From contig NZ_BMVE01000002.1 in NCBI RefSeq assembly GCF_014650555.1, forward strand, positions 1,057,807 through 1,121,806: a DNA stretch of 64,000 nt, in the 5' to 3' direction. The translations under genes and the position numbers were made by a program. Under the pieces are notes generated by a model, which worked only from the letters and a program-made list of their open reading frames with translations, was not told the DNA's origin and searched no databases. Numbering within the stretch: the stretch's first letter is position 1; each line of letters opens with the position of its first letter. The stretch is from Streptomyces goshikiensis (lineage in GTDB: Bacteria > Actinomycetota > Actinomycetes > Streptomycetales > Streptomycetaceae). Of this stretch, positions 1 to 9,936 are shown one piece after another.

Positions 1-81
1 ACGGCCGCCGCCCTGACCCTGGCGGGGTGGGCCCTGATCCGGTTCCGCGCGGGCCGCCCGGGCCGTACGGGCCCTGGCTGA
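1..81 (+). CDS. C-terminal end of an unidentified protein (partial)
   Basis: Frame 1 is open from the window edge to a TGA at 79-81. It encodes about 26 residues: a short hydrophobic Ala/Leu stretch followed by an Arg/Gly-rich tail. This would suit the last membrane helix and cytoplasmic tail of a transporter or other membrane protein. The fragment is too short to assign a family, and the reading could be fortuitous in DNA this GC-rich. Confidence 0.35.
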   Translation, partial: TAAALTLAGWALIRFRAGRPGRTGPG

Positions 82-137
82 GCGGGCGCCCGGCGGGCCG
101 CCGAAGTGCTGTGCTCCGGGAGGCGGCTGACGACCCG

Positions 138-446
138 CTACGAGGTGGTCGTGGCCCGCCGGTAGCTGCTGCCGTCCCGGGTACGGGTGAGCAGACCCGA
201 GGTGATCAGATAGCGCCGCAGCGCCGAGCAGTCCTCGTGCACGGCGCGCAGCGCGTCGTTGACCTCCGGCTCGGTGTAGTCGCGGTCCCGCGCGAACAGG
301 GTCTCGGTGAGGTGCGCGAGCAACTGCTCGCGGCGGGCGGCCCTGCGGGGGATGGCGATGAGCCGCCCGTCGGAGGAGAAGAGGTCACCGACCCCTCGCT
401 GCGTCGTACGGTCTGCGGCCTGCGGTTCAGCGGTGCTTTGTGACAT
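138..446 (-). CDS. DUF2087 domain protein
   Basis: A protein of about 102 residues. A short polar N-terminus is followed by a compact domain that resembles DUF2087: a G-R-L-I-A-I-P segment, an Arg-rich helix, a Y-T-E-P-E-V-N segment and an A-L-R-R-Y-L-I helix ending in a G-L-L-T-R turn. That pattern reads as a winged-helix-like fold found fused to, or near, transcription regulators. The ATG at 446 was chosen because GGAGGAGGG lies just upstream; a longer reading from 512 lacks such a site. The molecular role is not known. It stands alone, separated from the next gene by a strong hairpin. Confidence 0.7.
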   Translation of the reverse strand: MSQSTAEPQAADRTTQRGVGDLFSSDGRLIAIPRRAARREQLLAHLTETLFARDRDYTEPEVNDALRAVHEDCSALRRYLITSGLLTRTRDGSSYRRATTTS

Positions 447-531
447 CCCCCGACCCTCCTCCGCCCCCTCCCGGCGTGCAACGCATTTTTCCCCACCCGG
501 CGCGGCCGGCACGGCCGTCGCGCACGTGCGC

Positions 532-568
532 GGGCCCGCCGCCCCGGGTGGGTGGGGGCGGCGGGCCC
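532..568 (-). terminator. Strong GC hairpin after the exported-protein operon
   Basis: A perfect 14-bp inverted repeat (532-545 and 555-568) with a 9-nt loop lies 17 nt beyond the stop codon of the minus-strand exported-protein gene at 585. Position and stability fit an intrinsic terminator for the 2460-to-585 operon. No long T-run follows, which is normal for Streptomyces terminators. Confidence 0.65.
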
Positions 569-584
569 GGTGGTGCGGGGTGGG

Positions 585-2460
<1,876 letters not shown>

Positions 2461-2578
2461 GAGATCGTCCCTTATATCGGCTGTGCACCGTTGTTACCGA
2501 CGAGTTGAATGTAAGAGTGCCAATGGTGGTTGGCAAGGTTGTGCGAGCGCTGCTTTTCGGCCGACTCCTACTCGCGGG

Positions 2579-3337
2579 TCACCGCTCCCCGCGCAGCAGT
2601 TCGGCGACCTCCGCCTCCACCCGCTGCCCCATCGCCCGCGCGAATTCGGTGGCCACGACCTCGCCGGCCACCGGCCGCAGCGCCGCCACCGCCGAGGAGA
2701 TGTGATCCAGCTGCATGGCCGAAAGTCCCTCCAGCCCCTCCGCGCCGATCACATGCCGCCGGAACAATCCGACGAACCGGTCCGCGAGCGCGGCGGCCTG
2801 CGCCTGTACGAAGTCCCCCGCGTCCAGGATCTCCGCGAGCGGCACCCCCTGGCGCACCAGCGCCAGCGTCGCCTCCAGCAGCCGCCGGCTCCGGTGCGTG
2901 ATCCGGTCCCCGTCGATCCGTACGTAACCCAGCTCGGCCGCCCGCCGGGTGTCCTCGGCGGTCACCGTCGGGCCGAACAGCTCCCGCAGCTCGGCCCGGG
3001 TCATGGTGACCGGGTCCTCCTGGATCCAGTCGCGGGTCATCTCCCGCTCCAGTCCCAGGAGCTGGGACAGGCCGCCGCCCTCTTCCCAGGCGCGCAGCAG
3101 CTCGGCGATGCCGTTGACGGTGTAGCCCCGCCCCAGCAGCTCGCTGATCAGCCGCAGCCGGGCCAGGTGCTCGTCGGAGTACCAGGCGATCCGGCCCTCG
3201 CGGCGCGGCGGCGGCAGCAGCCCGCGCTCCTGGTAGTAGCGCAGGTTGCGGACCTTGACGCCCGCCGCCCGCGCCACGTCCTCCCGGCGGTAGCGCCCGG
3301 AGCCGCTGCTTGCGTCCTGTTCCACCTGGCTGCCCAC
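2579..3337 (-). CDS. MerR-family transcriptional regulator
   Basis: About 252 residues. A MerR-type winged helix-turn-helix occupies residues 15-85, with the sequence R-Y-R-R-E-D-V-A-R-A-A-G-V, then L-R-Y-Y-Q-E-R-G-L-L and R-L-R-L-I. The long C-terminal part (about 160 residues) is helical and has no Cys cluster, so a metal sensor is unlikely. It resembles actinobacterial MerR regulators that bind small molecules. A GTG start at 3337 fits the protein's beginning, though a start a few codons later is possible. No target is evident; it ends 28 nt before the divergently unrelated rlmG-like gene's stop region. Confidence 0.85.
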   Translation of the reverse strand: MGSQVEQDASSGSGRYRREDVARAAGVKVRNLRYYQERGLLPPPRREGRIAWYSDEHLARLRLISELLGRGYTVNGIAELLRAWEEGGGLSQLLGLEREMTRDWIQEDPVTMTRAELRELFGPTVTAEDTRRAAELGYVRIDGDRITHRSRRLLEATLALVRQGVPLAEILDAGDFVQAQAAALADRFVGLFRRHVIGAEGLEGLSAMQLDHISSAVAALRPVAGEVVATEFARAMGQRVEAEVAELLRGER

Positions 3338-3365
3338 GCGGCCGAGTGTAGGACGTACCGGCAGG

Positions 3366-4568
3366 TCACATGGGCCGCTGGCGCTGCTCCCGCTTGACGG
3401 CCCGCAACACCACGAACTTCGGCTCGCTCGCCGCGACTTCGCAGTTCCCGAACAGCCGCTTCAGGTGCGTGTGGTAGCCCATGTGGCGGTTGGCCACGAC
3501 CCACAGCTCGCCGCTCTGCCGCAGCACCTTGCGGGACTGGGCGAACATCCGCAGCGCCGTCGCGTCCGTCGTCGCCTGGTGCGAGTGGAACGGCGGGTTG
3601 CACAGGACCAGGTCCACCGAACCGGGGTCCAGCATGGCCACGCCGTCACCGACGAGGAAGTCGGCCCGCTCCCGCTCGTGCGTGACGTTCGCGCGGAAGG
3701 TGGCCTTCGCCGAGGCGACCGCCTGGTACGACTCGTCCGTGAACACCACCTCGGCGTCCCGGTCGGCGACCGCGACCGCCGTGCCCACGATGCCGTTGCC
3801 GCAGCCCAGGTCCACGACACGGGCGCCGTCGGTGTTGGTCGGGATGCTCTGCAGGAAGAAGCGGGTGCCGACGTCGAGCCGGTCGGCGCAGAAGATCCCG
3901 GCGTGGTTGACCACGGTCAGGCCCGCGCCCGAGCCGGCGTCCTCGTCCGCCGTGTACGTCAGCGGCCAGGGGTCCGCGGCCGCGGGGCGGGCGGCGGCGG
4001 GGGAGCCCGGCGTACAGAAGATCAGCCGGGCCTTCTTCTCGGCCAGCGAGGTCTTCGTCGGGCCCAGGATCCGCTCGAACAGGCGCAGCGTGGAGGTGTG
4101 GATCTCCTTGACCATGCCGGTGCCCACGATCACGGTGCCCGCGTGCACGTGCGGGGCCAGCCGGTACAGCTGGTCCTCCAGCAGCGCCAGGCTCTTGGGC
4201 ACCCGCACCAGGAGCACGTCGATCCGCTCCGGCGGGGCGTCCTGCGTGGTCAGCAACGTCACCGTGCGCTTGGAGGTCCCGATCCCGGCGCGGTCCAGGT
4301 TCGCCGCGGTGGCGGACCGGGTCAGCGAGGAGTCGGTGATCTGCGTCGGGTGGTGGGCGGCGAGCGCCGTCGTCAGCGCCCCCCATCTGTCCCCGAGCAC
4401 GGTGATCTGCCGGCCGGCCAGATCCACCGGCCCGCGGTCCCCCGTACCGGAGTCGAGGTGGCGCAGGAGGTACTCGTCGGCGGCGTCCCAGGCGCGGAGC
4501 CGGTCGCGCGGGTCCTCGGGGAAGCGGGTGAGCTCGTAGGAGCCGAAAGGCGTGGTCAGACGGTTCAT
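3366..4568 (-). CDS. rlmG: RlmG/RsmC-type 23S/16S rRNA guanine-N2 methyltransferase
   Basis: About 400 residues. The N-terminal half (about 1-200) is a degenerate methyltransferase-like domain. The C-terminal half carries the SAM-binding motif V-V-D-L-G-C-G-N-G (about residue 245) and the catalytic N-P-P-F motif (about 325), the arrangement of RsmC and RlmG, which make m2G in ribosomal RNA. RlmG (23S G1835) is the likelier of the two because of the actinobacterial context, but the substrate cannot be fixed from sequence. Housekeeping gene; it is not part of the antibiotic resistance set to the right. Confidence 0.8.
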   Translation of the reverse strand: MNRLTTPFGSYELTRFPEDPRDRLRAWDAADEYLLRHLDSGTGDRGPVDLAGRQITVLGDRWGALTTALAAHHPTQITDSSLTRSATAANLDRAGIGTSKRTVTLLTTQDAPPERIDVLLVRVPKSLALLEDQLYRLAPHVHAGTVIVGTGMVKEIHTSTLRLFERILGPTKTSLAEKKARLIFCTPGSPAAARPAAADPWPLTYTADEDAGSGAGLTVVNHAGIFCADRLDVGTRFFLQSIPTNTDGARVVDLGCGNGIVGTAVAVADRDAEVVFTDESYQAVASAKATFRANVTHERERADFLVGDGVAMLDPGSVDLVLCNPPFHSHQATTDATALRMFAQSRKVLRQSGELWVVANRHMGYHTHLKRLFGNCEVAASEPKFVVLRAVKREQRQRPM

Positions 4569-4630
4569 CGTGCCCCCAGGCTAACCGAGGGCGGGGCCCG
4601 GCCACGCACGAACGGCCCGGGTGGCGCCGC

Positions 4631-4990
4631 TCAGCCCTCGTCCTCGGGAAACTCCCCGGCCATGGCGGCGGCGATGCGCAGGTACCGGGCGGCCTCGGCG
4701 GCCCGGCCCTGGCGCTCCAGGGTCCGGCCGAGCATCAGCTGCGCGTAGTCCTCCACCGGCCAGCGCTCCAGGATGGCGCGCAGCTCGCCCTCGGCGCGGG
4801 TGAGCTGCGCGGAGTGGTAGTAGGCGCGGGCCAGCAGCAGCCGGGGCGCGAGCTGCTCGGGGGCCTCGCCGGCCAGCGAGTCCAGGACGCGGGCGGCGGC
4901 CGTGTACTCCTTCGCGTCGAAGAAGAGCCGGCCCCGCTCCCAGCGCTCGGCCGCGGTCCCCTGCTCGTAGTACGCCGTCGGCGTGTTCAT
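4631..4990 (-). CDS. Small TPR-repeat protein
   Basis: About 119 residues, entirely helical. Tetratricopeptide-like pairs run through residues 15-105 (R-L-F-F-D-A-K-E-Y-T-A-A-A-R-V-L-D, A-R-A-Y-Y-H-S-A-Q, Y-A-Q-L-M-L-G-R-T-L-E-R-Q-G-R). A good ribosome site (GGAAGGGA) precedes the ATG at 4990. Likely a protein-interaction module; the partner is unknown. Divergent from the pirin gene, with about 100 bp between the two starts. Confidence 0.8.
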   Translation of the reverse strand: MNTPTAYYEQGTAAERWERGRLFFDAKEYTAAARVLDSLAGEAPEQLAPRLLLARAYYHSAQLTRAEGELRAILERWPVEDYAQLMLGRTLERQGRAAEAARYLRIAAAMAGEFPEDEG

Positions 4991-5095
4991 GGCGTCCCTT
5001 CCGCCGTTCGGGTGGTGTGTCCGCTGCCTCCAACACGGCCGCCCGCCCGGACATTCCACGGAACGGATCCGGCCCCCGGTACTAAGTTGTGCGGT

Positions 5096-6061
5096 ATGAG
5101 CAATCTCGAACACCAGCCCGCTCTCTCCACCTGCGGCGGCCGCGGCTTCGTCGTGGCCGAGCCCGTGCGTGAGCTGCTGAGCCCGCGCACGGTCAAGCTC
5201 GGTGAGTCCACCGAGGTCCGCCGACTCCTGCCGAACCTGGGCCGCCGCATGGTGGGCGCCTGGTGCTTCGTGGACCACTACGGCCCCGACGACATCGCCG
5301 ACGAGCCCGGCATGCAGGTCGCGCCCCACCCGCACGCGGGGCTCCAGACCGTGAGCTGGCTCCACGAGGGCGAGGTCCTGCACCGCGACAGCGTGGGCAG
5401 CCTGGCGACGGTGCGCCCGCGCGAGCTGGGCCTGATGACCTCCGGCCGCGGCATCAGCCACTCGGAGGAGAGCCCGCGCCCGCACGCCCGCTTCCTGCAC
5501 GGCGCCCAGCTGTGGGTGGCCCTCCCCGACGCCCACCGCGACGTGGAGCCCCACTTCCAGCACCACGCGGAGCTGCCGCACGTGACGGCGCCGGGCCTGA
5601 CCGCGACGGTCATCCTGGGCACCCTGGACACGGCGACCTCGCCGGGCACCGCGTACAGCCCGATCGTGGGCGCGGACCTGACCCTCGCGTCGGGCACCGA
5701 AACCCGGCTTCCGCTCAACCCGGACTTCGAGTACGCGGTCCTGTCGATGTCGGGCGAAGCCCGCGTCGACGACGTCCCGGTCCTTCCGGGCTCGATGCTC
5801 TACCTGGGCTGCGGCCGCACCGAACTCCCCCTCAGGGCAACCTCGGACGCGAGCCTGATGCTCCTGGGCGGCGAGCCGTTCGAGGAGGAGATCGTGATGT
5901 TCTGGAACTGGATCGGCCGCAGCAACGAGGAGATCGTCCAAGCCCGCAAGGACTGGATGGAAGGCACCCGCTTCGGCGAGGTAAAGGGCTACGACGGCCC
6001 GCCGATCCCCGCGCCGCAGCTCCCGCCGGGGCCGCTGAAGGCGCGTGGGCGGGTACGCTGA
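5096..6061 (+). CDS. Pirin family protein, host gene of the integration site
   Basis: About 321 residues. A bicupin fold with the pirin metal site: P-H-P-H-A-G near residue 80, a second His/Glu pair in S-G-R-G-I-S-H-S-E-E near 120, and a C-terminal cupin half ending in G-E-P-F-E-E-E. Pirins are iron- or nickel-binding cupins, some with quercetinase activity; the substrate here is unknown. No clear Shine-Dalgarno precedes the ATG at 5096, so the transcript may be leaderless. Its last 153 bases overlap the island's left attachment repeat, and the current 3' end (L-K-A-R-G-R-V-R-stop) was probably supplied by the island. A frameshifted version of the other 3' end remains at 22308-22468. Confidence 0.85.
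   Translation: MSNLEHQPALSTCGGRGFVVAEPVRELLSPRTVKLGESTEVRRLLPNLGRRMVGAWCFVDHYGPDDIADEPGMQVAPHPHAGLQTVSWLHEGEVLHRDSVGSLATVRPRELGLMTSGRGISHSEESPRPHARFLHGAQLWVALPDAHRDVEPHFQHHAELPHVTAPGLTATVILGTLDTATSPGTAYSPIVGADLTLASGTETRLPLNPDFEYAVLSMSGEARVDDVPVLPGSMLYLGCGRTELPLRATSDASLMLLGGEPFEEEIVMFWNWIGRSNEEIVQARKDWMEGTRFGEVKGYDGPPIPAPQLPPGPLKARGRVR
5909..6000 (+). repeat. Left attachment repeat (attL) of the island, 92 bp
   Basis: These 92 bases, inside the 3' end of the pirin gene, are identical to 22316-22407, next to the integrase gene. Identity drops sharply on both sides: one mismatch just upstream, then divergence to roughly 80% downstream. This is what site-specific recombination into the 3' end of a gene leaves. 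The true crossover core will be a shorter stretch within it. Confidence 0.8.
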
Positions 6062-6078
6062 CCTGCACGTTTTCAGAC

Positions 6079-6094
6079 CGGGCCGATCGGCCCG
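6079..6094 (+). terminator. 16-bp palindrome after the pirin gene
   Basis: A perfect GC-rich inverted repeat (cgggccgatcggcccg) starts 18 nt after the pirin stop codon. It could act as a terminator, or be a protein site near the island end. It is absent from the second copy of this region at 22.4 kb. Confidence 0.35.
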
Positions 6095-6226
6095 AGAACA
6101 GCCGGAGCGAAGGTGGCGTCCCGCGGAGACCGTTCCGGAGAGGCTCGCGGCCGGGTTTCCCAGAAGCTGATTCCGCGGCTGTGTGCTTTCCCATGTGTGA
6201 CCTGGTGGGGTCAGCTTTGCCAGGAC

Positions 6227-6246
6227 TAATGCTGACCCAATGCTGA
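6227..6246 (+). promoter_or_regulatory. Pair of aatgctgac repeats near the island's left end
   Basis: Two direct copies of aatgctgac (6227-6235 and 6238-6246), 11 bp apart. The same word occurs at 22593-22601, and a pair (aatgctgac then tgctgac) sits just upstream of the integrase start at 22232-22251. Repeats shared by both ends of an integrating element are candidates for integrase or excisionase arm sites. Confidence 0.4.
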
Positions 6247-6315
6247 CTTTGGTGACAGTTCGTCAGGCCCGCTGGTGTCTCGCCATGAGGTTCTCGGTGG
6301 CGTTTGAAGCGCGAC

Positions 6316-6347
6316 GCTGCTCGGTGCAACGTGTTGTACCGAGCAGC
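6316..6347. repeat. Imperfect 32-bp palindrome, left copy
   Basis: A 32-bp inverted repeat with two mismatched pairs, matching the perfect 32-bp palindrome at 22670-22701. It lies about 20 bp beyond the 3' end of the nuclease-like gene that ends at 6369, so it could be that gene's terminator or a site used by the element. Confidence 0.65.
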
Positions 6348-6368
6348 GGGACTGGCGGGGCGCTGAGC

Positions 6369-6866
6369 TCAGGCCGCGTCCCTCGCGACGGGCGGCCGCC
6401 TCCGCGAGCCGAACGTCGAGTCGAAGGTGCGACAGCGCGTCGTAGGCACGAGCAGATACGGAGCCCCTGAACCTGCGACCGAGTGGGGGCCGGTCTGCCC
6501 CGCTGCGAGGGCGTCGTACGGGGTGAGGACGTCGAGGCTGTCGAACACGTAGTAGAGGGGCAGTACGGTCCACGCGACGAGCTGGAGGTGTGCGCGGACC
6601 GCGGCGCTCTCGATCGCATGACGATGTGTCGCCCGACTGGTCATGCTGTTCTTGCAGTCGATCATTGCAACGTGGCCCTCCTTGGCGGCAAGGAGGTCGG
6701 GAGTCCATCGAAGGGAGCTGTCTGTCTTCCGGAGTGCGGCTTGAACAGGATGGGTGAGGACTCCCTGCCCCCACGGGTTGACCGCCCATCCGCGCGCGGT
6801 CAGTTCCTCGGCGATGCGCTGCTCGTGGGCGTCCCCCACGGCCTTCCTCTGCTGAAAGCTCGGCAT
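6369..6866 (-). CDS. PD-(D/E)XK nuclease-like protein
   Basis: About 165 residues from the ATG at 6866; no strong ribosome site is visible, so the start is uncertain. The N-terminal helix R-K-A-V-G-D-A-H-E-Q-R-I-A-E-E-L is followed by T-P-D-L-L-A (about residue 60) and I-D-C-K (about residue 72). That spacing of acidic residues and Lys resembles the PD-(D/E)XK nuclease core of archaeal Holliday-junction-resolvase-like and RecB-like proteins. It probably cuts or processes DNA in the island's own biology or in defence. The last 19 codons are repeated next to the right attachment region at 22723-22782. Confidence 0.55.
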   Translation of the reverse strand: MPSFQQRKAVGDAHEQRIAEELTARGWAVNPWGQGVLTHPVQAALRKTDSSLRWTPDLLAAKEGHVAMIDCKNSMTSRATHRHAIESAAVRAHLQLVAWTVLPLYYVFDSLDVLTPYDALAAGQTGPHSVAGSGAPYLLVPTTRCRTFDSTFGSRRRPPVARDAA

Positions 6867-7303
6867 GAGGTGAAGTGTTGCGCAGCTCGCTCCGGTCAAA
6901 ACGAGGGCCGGATGCAGACCGGCCAGGCGCAACCCCACAGAACCCGTCCGTCTGCGTTCGCCGGCGTCCGCCTGAGTCCGGCTGTGTCTCACTGGGTCGG
7001 ACAATGTTGACCGAAAACCGTCCAGTCCCCGGCTCGTGGACCCCCGCGCGAGATGCCTGTACTGGGCGTCCGCCAGAGCCCCTGAGGCGTGGCTCTGGCC
7101 GGTGCCGCCAGACGGCCTCTAGCGCCGTGTCAGGCAACGTTGCCCTGTCGACGACGGCGCGTAGGCGCCGATCGAGGATGTAGGTGCGGTGGCCGGCGAG
7201 AACAACCTGCGGCACCTGATTGCGCTGCCCACCAGATCCAACAGCGCCTCCAGGCTTTCTTGATCCCCCAACCCTGCTGTATGGGATGCATGGTCGTGAG
7301 GTA

Positions 7304-8197
7304 ATGGTCACTGTGGATGACAATTCGATGAGGAAGCTCGTTGCAGGTCAGCTCGCCCTCCTTGAGGGCAACGCCTTCCAGGACTGTATGGACCGGCTCG
7401 GTCTGGAGCTGTACCCCGGCGACTACCAAGCGGTTCGGGCGGCTGGCCCGAAGGGAGACACCAAGAACGACGGGTACTGTCCGAAGGCTCGGGTCTTCTT
7501 CGCGGCGCACGCGACGCGCGGCGAGCGGATCGACAAGACGAAGAACAAGATCCGCGGCGACCTGGAGGGGTGCCTCAGGGAGCACCGGGACGTGAAGGTG
7601 TGGCGCTTCCTCACCAACGACACGTTGCCGGGCGAGGTCGACCAGTTCATAGACAACGATCTCCGACCGCTGTTCGCGGGTGTCATCATCGAGGTGTGGG
7701 GACTCAGGACCCTGGTCGATGAGATCTGCAAGCTGAACCAGGAGCAGATCGACAGGGTCATCGACCTGCTGTCGTCGACCAGGCCGCAGCCGGTACGAAT
7801 CGTTCCTGACCCCGATGCGCCGCCATCACCGCGCCTCATGAGGACGGGGCGCGACCTGTGGCCGATCCTGTCCGCGTCCGTGATGTCTTATTCGTCGGAT
7901 GGGCCGAAGCACGTCACCGAGGAGGAGGAGTACCTCATGGCGGAGTCCCTCCAGACGTTCAAGGACTGGCTGGAAATCTCCGCCCACGTCGAAGAGTTCG
8001 ATGTTCAGGTCGTTGAAGCAAAAAGGGACATCACGAACACTATTGCTGGGCTGGAGGCCAAGGGCCTCGTCCTGCATGCCGCAACCAGGGGGATGCTTGT
8101 GACAGGCGGCGTCGCTCCACCTGAGTCGGTCACGATGGCGATGTTCTTCATCGCGCGCGCTAAAGCCGGAGAGAGTCCGTCGCCCTCCGGTAGCTGA
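7304..8197 (+). CDS. Unrecognised protein, possible nuclease-type conflict protein
   Basis: About 297 residues from the ATG at 7304, which has GTGAGG upstream; an ATG at 7286 is an alternative. I do not recognise the family with confidence. The N-terminal 110 residues read as an alpha/beta domain with L-E-L-Y-P-G-D-Y, then G-D-T-K-N-D-G-Y followed by a strand and K-N-K-I-R-G-D. This spacing recalls the D-x-K-x-D-G-Y nuclease-like modules seen in bacterial conflict genes. The C-terminal half is helical and charged, with a possible winged-helix stretch (N-T-I-A-G-L-E-A-K-G-L-V) near residue 250. It sits alone between two IS630 ends. Codon use and lower GC at third positions suggest transfer. 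Confidence 0.5.
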   Translation: MVTVDDNSMRKLVAGQLALLEGNAFQDCMDRLGLELYPGDYQAVRAAGPKGDTKNDGYCPKARVFFAAHATRGERIDKTKNKIRGDLEGCLREHRDVKVWRFLTNDTLPGEVDQFIDNDLRPLFAGVIIEVWGLRTLVDEICKLNQEQIDRVIDLLSSTRPQPVRIVPDPDAPPSPRLMRTGRDLWPILSASVMSYSSDGPKHVTEEEEYLMAESLQTFKDWLEISAHVEEFDVQVVEAKRDITNTIAGLEAKGLVLHAATRGMLVTGGVAPPESVTMAMFFIARAKAGESPSPSGS

Positions 8198-8254
8198 GGG
8201 ACCCACGCGGCTTCCTGCGGCCGAGGGTCGAACGATGGCGACCGCCCCGATCGG

Positions 8255-8437
8255 ATGAACCACTGGCTCAACCGCATCGAGGCCCAGTTCACCGCCCTGC
8301 GCTACTTCACCCTCGACGGCACCGATCACGCCAGCCACAAGAAAGCAAGGCAGCATGATCCGTCGCTCATCTCGCGAAACCGCCGTGCCGACGACCGGCG
8401 CTTACGCGCCGTCGTCGACAGGGCGAACGTTGCCTGA
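8255..8437 (+). pseudogene. IS630 transposase, 3' remnant
   Basis: The frame opens with W-L-N-R-I-E-A-Q-F-T-A-L-R-Y-F and D-G-T-D-H-A-S-H, the conserved C-terminal region of IS630 transposases, and ends with R-L-R-A-V-V-D-R-A-N-V-A inside the terminal inverted repeat. The middle (after D-H-A-S-H-K) is out of frame relative to the family, so at least two indels are present. Only about a sixth of a normal transposase remains. Confidence 0.7.
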
Positions 8438-8447
8438 TACGGCACTA

Positions 8448-8941
8448 GGTAGCCGGCGATCCCTTGGTTCGCGCGGTGCTTGACGATGGACCCGTCCGGC
8501 GCACGTATCAGCGGAGGGCCGTGCACACCCCTCCGCGTGACTTCAACCGAAGCCGATTGGCGGCTGGCGCAGGTGCCCCTTGCTCCTTTCCGGCGGAGTC
8601 AACCAAGGTCGACGATCGACAATGGAACGTCACTCGCCATATGGATATGGAGGTGCATGTGGGATTCACCGCTCATCACAACCACCGGGGGCGGCTCGAC
8701 GCCACGTAGATGGACCTGGGCTGCGACTGGGCGTGGGAGTCCATCCACCGCGTCAGCCCACGTGTGTCGATGACCGGCCCTGAGTGCAGTCACCCAGTCC
8801 ACGCCAAGGTCTCGCGCTCATCTGCTCGCTCAGGACCATGTACCGGAGATGCACGGCCTCACCAAGCCCGAGGGCCGCTGCGAGGCTGCTGGACGTCAGG
8901 GCGCGGGGCTCTGATCCCTCACGTAAGCCCTGGAGTGCCAC
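8448..8941. other. Gene-poor stretch before the excisionase
   Basis: Short open frames exist on both strands, but none has a ribosome site plus a recognisable protein. I see no RNA gene and no repeat here. Confidence 0.5.
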
Positions 8942-9130
8942 GTGACGCCGCAATTCATGGACGCCAAGTCGACAGCGACCTACCTGAACATGTCCGTCCA
9001 GTGGGTCTACCGGGAAGCGCCACGCCTGGGGCTTACCCCCTACAAGTTCGGCGCTGGCCGCAACGCGAAGATCCAGTTCAAGGTTTCGGACGTGCAGGCT
9101 TGGGTCAAGCAGCAGCGGCTCTCGTCCTGA
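8942..9130 (+). CDS. xis: Excisionase / AlpA-like small HTH protein
   Basis: 62 residues from a GTG start with TGGAG six bases upstream. The segment A-K-S-T-A-T-Y-L-N-M-S-V-Q-W-V-Y-R is a MerR/excisionase-type helix-turn-helix, followed by a basic wing and V-x-D-V-Q-A-W-V. Proteins of this kind bind DNA at attachment sites and direct integrases toward excision. It lies 12 kb from the integrase rather than beside it, but it is the only excisionase-like gene in the island. A regulatory role is also possible. Confidence 0.75.
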   Translation: MTPQFMDAKSTATYLNMSVQWVYREAPRLGLTPYKFGAGRNAKIQFKVSDVQAWVKQQRLSS

Positions 9131-9138
9131 TAGCTACG

Positions 9139-9630
9139 TCAAGGTTGAAGGACGACGTCCAGGTGCCGCTGGACCGGTTCGAACAGTCCGTACGGGATGT
9201 ATCGCGGGATCTCTGACAGAGTCACCCACGCGACCTCGGCAATCTCGTCGAAGTCCGCGACATGCGCGGTCTCGCCGGCCAGCTCGCAGGCCGTGTACGA
9301 GACCCGTCGTCCGGTGATCGGATGTACCCGCTCGCCCAGCGGGACCACGGCGACCACGTCCACCCCGGCCTCCTCCTTCGTCTCGCGGACGGCGGCTTCC
9401 TCGAAAGACTCGCTCGGCTCGACCTTGCCCGCCGGGAACTGCCATGAGAGCTGGCCCTCAGCGACACTTCGCCGGACGAGCAAGACGCGCCCCTCGTGAA
9501 CCACAACCGCACCTGCTACCCATGGCGCAGGGACGGCGCTGCCATCCAGCGACGCCTGTCCGCTACTCACGACACTCTCATCGTCGGGGCGGGAGGTGGC
9601 GATGACCGACGGGACGCTGGGGTGGGTCAT
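9139..9630 (-). CDS. NUDIX hydrolase
   Basis: About 163 residues. The NUDIX box (G-K-V-E-P-S-E ... R-E-T-K-E-E-A-G-V) lies near residues 68-90 and fits G-x5-E-x7-R-E-U-x-E-E-x-G-U. Such enzymes hydrolyse nucleoside diphosphates linked to another moiety; the substrate is not predictable here. GAGGAG lies upstream of the ATG at 9630. It converges on the excisionase gene with an 8-bp gap. NUDIX genes are frequent passengers in Streptomyces integrative elements. Confidence 0.9.
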   Translation of the reverse strand: MTHPSVPSVIATSRPDDESVVSSGQASLDGSAVPAPWVAGAVVVHEGRVLLVRRSVAEGQLSWQFPAGKVEPSESFEEAAVRETKEEAGVDVVAVVPLGERVHPITGRRVSYTACELAGETAHVADFDEIAEVAWVTLSEIPRYIPYGLFEPVQRHLDVVLQP

Positions 9631-9693
9631 CCTCGCGTGCTCCTCGTTGTTGCTGTGGTGAGTTGCATAGGGGCGGCTGTCCGATCGTCATCC

Positions 9694-9936
9694 CTAGAAG
9701 AGTCCTTCATCCGACGCGGCCGACGCTGCTGCGTCTTGCTGGGCTCGCTCGAACTCGAGCTGCCACGCCCGCGCCTCGGCGTAAGCGACGTGGACCATGC
9801 TGCCCGGACATAGCACCAGTGCTCGGGGCTCGACCTTGTGGTCCTTGACCGACCCGTACCCGATTCCTTTCGTAGGCAGCAGGGCGTGCGGGACGGCGCA
9901 AGAGGGGCAGGGAGCCTCGGGAGGGTCGCCATGTCA
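9694..9936 (-). pseudogene. Truncated coding remnant with a C-x-x-C pair
   Basis: An open frame of about 79 codons ends in TAG at 9694-9696 but has no usable start before the in-frame TGA at 9934-9936. The product looks like real protein: C-P-S-C near its beginning, then G-I-G-Y-G-S-V-K-D, L-V-L-C-P-G-S and A-Y-A-E-A-R-A-W-Q-L-E-F-E. It is probably the 3' part of a small zinc-ribbon-like protein gene whose start was lost. Confidence 0.45.

Larger units (their letters stand above)
7120..8447. mobile_element. IS630-family element ends flanking a foreign gene
   Basis: About 54 bp at 7120-7174 recurs as an inverted copy at 8391-8447, with four mismatches and one 1-bp gap. Both ends begin with TA, the target used by IS630/Tc1-mariner elements. 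The right copy overlaps the last codons of a decayed IS630 transposase (8255-8437). The transposase body that should lie between the ends is missing; a single unrelated gene (7304-8197) takes its place. Confidence 0.7.

Noticed and set aside
8464..8802. Several short overlapping frames before the excisionase
   Set aside because: None has both a ribosome site and a protein-like composition; two strands give equally weak candidates.
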